Source: Blastomussa wellsi
Lineage: Eukaryota > Cnidaria > Anthozoa > Scleractinia > Plerogyridae
Length of the DNA stretch: 64,000 bases
Direction: 5' to 3'
Assembly (NCBI GenBank): GCA_947652115.1
Contig: OX393567.1
Location: 22,234,357-22,298,356, forward strand
Within the stretch, counting starts at the first letter, position 1, and each line of letters opens with the position of its first letter. Below are positions 61,201-64,000 of this stretch, one piece after another. Made by a program: the position numbers and the translations under genes. The notes beneath the pieces were generated by a model that searched no databases, was not told where the DNA came from, and saw only the letters and a list, made by a program, of their open reading frames with translations.

Positions 61201-61261
61201 GGTCGACATAACTTGAGACAATAAAAAGTTAAAATAGTACTTACTAACTGTGATGAAAGAC

Positions 61262-61303
<42 letters not shown>

Positions 61304-63285
61304 GTACTTAATCAACAAAAGCAAACTCACAGAGAGAAAGGGCGTTACACATATTACGCTGCTAGGATAATCCCTACAGCTCATCGCCACACCACGTCAA
61401 CCGTCATGACAAAAAACCGTCACGACATTACAACAATCACTGCTTTACGATGGCTCACCTCTTAGATGGCGAATGTTCAAGTGACACCAAAGGTTCCACC
61501 CCCGCAGGACACTCGGCAGGATTTCCAAGTTTGTCTAGCACTTTTATCTTTAGCTTTTGGCTTAGCTGTCTCTTGCTGTCACATTCAATTTCCACAGAAC
61601 TCGCGTCACTAGAAAAAAGCCACTTCTGGGGTTCCCCTGAAGGTAAAATATGACATAACAGGTATTTGCAGTGATACATAACATTCCACAAATTAAAGAA
61701 CCTTTGCCACTTTTCTGTGCATGTGTGACGATTTGATTTCTGTTCCGACGGAACAGAAATCAAAGTTAATTTATGTTATTAAAATCCTCTTCCATCGACC
61801 TCGTCAGGCTTCCAAAAACTATAACGCCCTTGTTTTTTCTTACCAACATCACAAGAAATATGATGTTCCGAAGGGTGATACACAAAGCGGTTTGGGACGA
61901 AAGCTAACACAAAGGGATAAGGCTACACAAAGAGGTGTTCGTGCGCACGTGAAACTCCAAAACAATCGCAGAAGGCCACGGTGGTTCGTAGCAGCGTACC
62001 GTGCAGTGCGCGACCTTGCCTTTCTGTATGAATTAAGGCTCCGCATGCGCATTATCGTGACAATGGCCCTTTAAACTTGTGAATCGAAAAATATAAATTC
62101 CTTGACTTTTCCCAGACTTTGCACAGAATACCCTGTGGTTTCCATGACTTCGAATGATCATCGTTTTTCGTTTTTTTTTTCTGACTGCAGTAACGCTGTT
62201 GTCTAACCAACATACCTGCAATAGGTTTGATCCTTATTGTCGAGTGACACTTCACGTCGTTACATACACACTCCACATTCCCCACAAAAGTGCTTACGGC
62301 GAGATTAGCCACAGGGCAGTCAGGAAGATAAGGCAGACTTCTGACTGGCACCTTGAAAGAGCAATACATACAGTCAAAATGCAGCATAGCGTGTCAATTT
62401 GCCGACTGCAACAAATGCTGCAAATTACGGTGCATGGCAGAGCACACGACTTTTGGGTGTTGTAAACAAAAAGCAGTTCAACATGAAGGCTAAATTTTTC
62501 AACTGGCGCACTCTTTTAATTATGGACTACAAACTGCGTGTAGATCTCACCTCTCCACTCCAACTTGTGGTCACTTTAGGCCCGGCTGATTTGAAGTCCT
62601 CGTCGCGTAGCAGCTTGCCACTCTCGTCAAACACCTTTAAGAACAGGCCTTTCACAATGGAGCCTGCGGGAGCCGTCAGCTCTAAACAATCTCTCCCTTC
62701 CTTGGAATTCTTGTCCACTCCGTTCGCCGTTAACTCATTCTGGTTTCCTTCACAGATCCACACCTTATGCGGCAAAGTACTCGGCAGAACTTTAATGGAG
62801 AACTGTTTCAACTCCTTCAGAACTTCGCTTACAGTGAGTTTACGCCGAATACTGTCCACGGAAGCAAGAGATATTTTAACTTTGACAGTACATGGTGCTT
62901 TACCTGGCGGGAGCTTCACCTTCACCGGGGAAAATCTGCCTTGGCCTTGCTCTATACTGGCGAGATGAGGGCCACCGACAAATGCCTCGCATTCGGCATA
63001 AAGCTTCGTTCGTCGGTCGCTCACAGAACATGGTTGACTCCACTGATCGAGGACTTGAATGGCAAACTCGGGAAATTCTTCGTAGTTAAGCACTTCGGTT
63101 GTTTCAAACTGGGGGAGTTTTACACTTTGTGGCTGACCTGATCATGAAAAACAAGTTAACACAACTGAGAAAATACTTAATGTGAGCCTAATGTGATTTA
63201 GTGTAAAAAAATGCTGCGAAAGAACAATCGTGGGAAAATGTGAAGCAACTTTTCTTAACGTGAACTCACTTGAAATTTCTGCCAT
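55218..63285 (-). CDS. SMCHD1-like protein without the GHKL ATPase (12 exons, about 1,086 aa)
   Basis: Exons: 63285-63270, 63137-62551, 62351-62216, 61636-61459, 60859-60696, 60207-59888, 59701-59591, 59029-58741, 58469-58358, 58188-57905, 57095-56799 and 55984-55218. Every splice has GT-AG and phases agree, giving 3,261 nt. The C-terminal exon matches the SMCHD1 hinge: GIVAELAYVSDPLLARILSW, then KVYDAG, SGQAYREHL, SCPTILTRDGNMIASDG and FAFGALPARE. A coiled coil follows, then the basic end RRKRS. A short coiled coil (about aa 735-765) precedes the hinge. The middle is made of beta-rich segments such as GNPAECPAGVEPLVSLEHSP. SMCHD1 is a chromatin protein that dimerises through the hinge and silences X-linked and clustered genes in mammals. 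The first ATG has a strong context (ACGATGG) and an in-frame stop two codons upstream. Upstream exons beyond the window cannot be excluded. Confidence 0.85.
56255..56698. mobile_element. TIR element with GGGCCTGTTTA ends in SMCHD1-like last intron
   Basis: Left end GGGCCTGTTTATATGGAG; right end CATAAAAACAGGCCC. Related ends at 9753-10149. The interior holds a long C-run (about 56526-56540). Confidence 0.5.
57225..57297 (-). repeat. SINE fragment
   Basis: Minus strand shows a B-box-like GGGTTCGAGCCCC and GGTAGCGGTC, resembling the head of the 53135-53424 family. Only this part remains. In an SMCHD1-like intron. Confidence 0.45.
59186..59534 (-). mobile_element. 3' fragment of a LINE (CR1/L2/RTE-like) reverse transcriptase
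   Basis: The minus-strand frame 59534-59280 encodes PKLRTNYLKRSFSYSGALLW then NSLPEDVRAIRSLGQFKKEI, the typical C-terminal end of animal non-LTR reverse transcriptases. It ends in a stop and is followed by a short CTACTACTAC tail (59186-59197). Only the last 84 codons remain, in the SMCHD1-like intron between exons 59701-59591 and 59029-58741, same strand as the gene. Confidence 0.75.
61265..61303 (+). repeat. Poly(A) run of 39
   Basis: 39 consecutive A in an SMCHD1-like intron; 30 bp on either side nearly repeat (AATAGTACTTACT / AATAGTACTTAAT). This may be a slippage-prone tract or the remains of a retroposon tail. Confidence 0.85.
61900..62066 (-). mobile_element. Truncated relative of the 51541-51990 repeat
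   Basis: GGTGTTCGTGCGCACGTGAA, AGAAGGCCACGGTGGTTCGT and GGCTCCGCATGCGCATTATC are inverse matches to the outer segments of 51541-51990. In an SMCHD1-like intron. Confidence 0.55.
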
Positions 63286-63500
63286 CGTCTATTTCCGTTT
63301 GTAAATGGCATTGAACGCACGCGATGAATTAGTCCCGACGTATGGAGCTACATGTGCCAAATTTAACACCAAACAACGAGCTATCCCCAACGTCTTAACA
63401 CCAGTGAAGTCACCGTAACTAAACACCAACCACCTTATCTTATTTTTCCACAGTTGCACCAAGAAAGAATAATCGCCTTAAAAGTCAGTAATCCTTTAAA

Positions 63501-63925
63501 GTGCACCTAACCCCAATTTTTTTTTTTCGCTAGAATAAACCTTTGCACCAATTTGAAACGCATTACACCTTTTTACCAAATTCTGACTATTTATAGCATG
63601 CAAAAGTTACGATAAACTGTGCATCATTTGTTCCACGACCGAGTCAGAAGGGGCGTGGGTCTATTCCCGATTTGACGTCACAAACTGATTTGCATGCATG
63701 TTTACAAAGAGTTGATGTGATGCAAATCATTTTGTGACATCAAATCAGGAATAGACCCACGTCCCTTCTGACTCGGCCGGGTAACAAATGATGCACAGTT
63801 TTTCATAACGTTTGAATGCTATAAATAGCCAGAATTTGGTAAAAAGGAGAAACGAAAGGTGCAATGCGTTTCAAACTGGTGCAAAGGTATATTTTAGCAA
63901 AAAATATTTTGGGGTTAGGTGCACT
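63501..63925. mobile_element. Foldback element flanked by TTAA (piggyBac-type MITE)
   Basis: TTAA stands directly outside both ends (63497-63500 and 63926-63929). The terminal repeat AGTGCACCTAACCCC is exact at both ends, and inverted arms of about 195 bp run nearly the whole length to a short loop near 63700-63730. TTAA target duplication is the hallmark of piggyBac transposition. No coding frame. It lies about 215 bp upstream of the SMCHD1-like start codon. Confidence 0.8.
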
Positions 63926-64000
63926 TTAACACCGACATTATAATCTAGTGGAATCCGGATTTCTCAAACGTTTGTCGAACACCGGTTCGCGAAGTCGGGG

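Overview
The window reads as animal nuclear DNA, most likely a cnidarian and probably a stony coral. The evidence is AT-rich sequence, short exons with GT-AG introns that keep phase from exon to exon, metazoan-only genes (CCDC57, NAA60, SoxE, an SMCHD1-like gene), and many short foldback and TIR elements and tRNA-derived SINEs of kinds I associate with coral genomes. The species cannot be named from sequence alone.

Layout. (1) 1-5.1 kb, minus strand: the 5' part of a CCDC57-like coiled-coil gene in seven phase-consistent exons, running off the left edge. (2) 6.5-8.1 kb, minus strand: a two-exon CapA/PGA_cap-type metallophosphoesterase, whose small first exon adds an N-terminus with an MGSSKSK myristoylation-like motif. 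(3) 8.45-12.2 kb, plus strand: NAA60, the Golgi N-alpha-acetyltransferase, divergent from gene 2 across about 380 bp. (4) 12.2-29 kb: no gene seen; MITE-like elements, a minisatellite and a long decayed tandem array rich in GTGACC. (5) 29.4-30.7 kb, minus strand: a single-exon SoxE transcription factor. (6) 31-45.6 kb: no gene seen; tandem arrays and TIR elements. (7) 45.7-51.2 kb, minus strand: a non-coding snoRNA host gene with tiny exons. Its introns carry three copies of U14 (SNORD14) and at least five more box C/D snoRNAs, each with C box, D box and terminal stem. (8) 55.2-63.3 kb, minus strand: a 12-exon SMCHD1-like gene of about 1,086 codons. It has the C-terminal SMC hinge and a beta-rich middle, but appears to begin after the point where the GHKL ATPase should lie.

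The genes do not form a pathway. Shared threads are the AxxATGGCGG (YY1-like) motifs at the 5' ends of three transcription units, and repeat families that recur across the window: one SINE in about five places, a 200-bp dispersed repeat in six, and several foldback families twice each. Exon models were built by hand from splice signals, reading phase and remembered homologues; no alignment or expression data were available.
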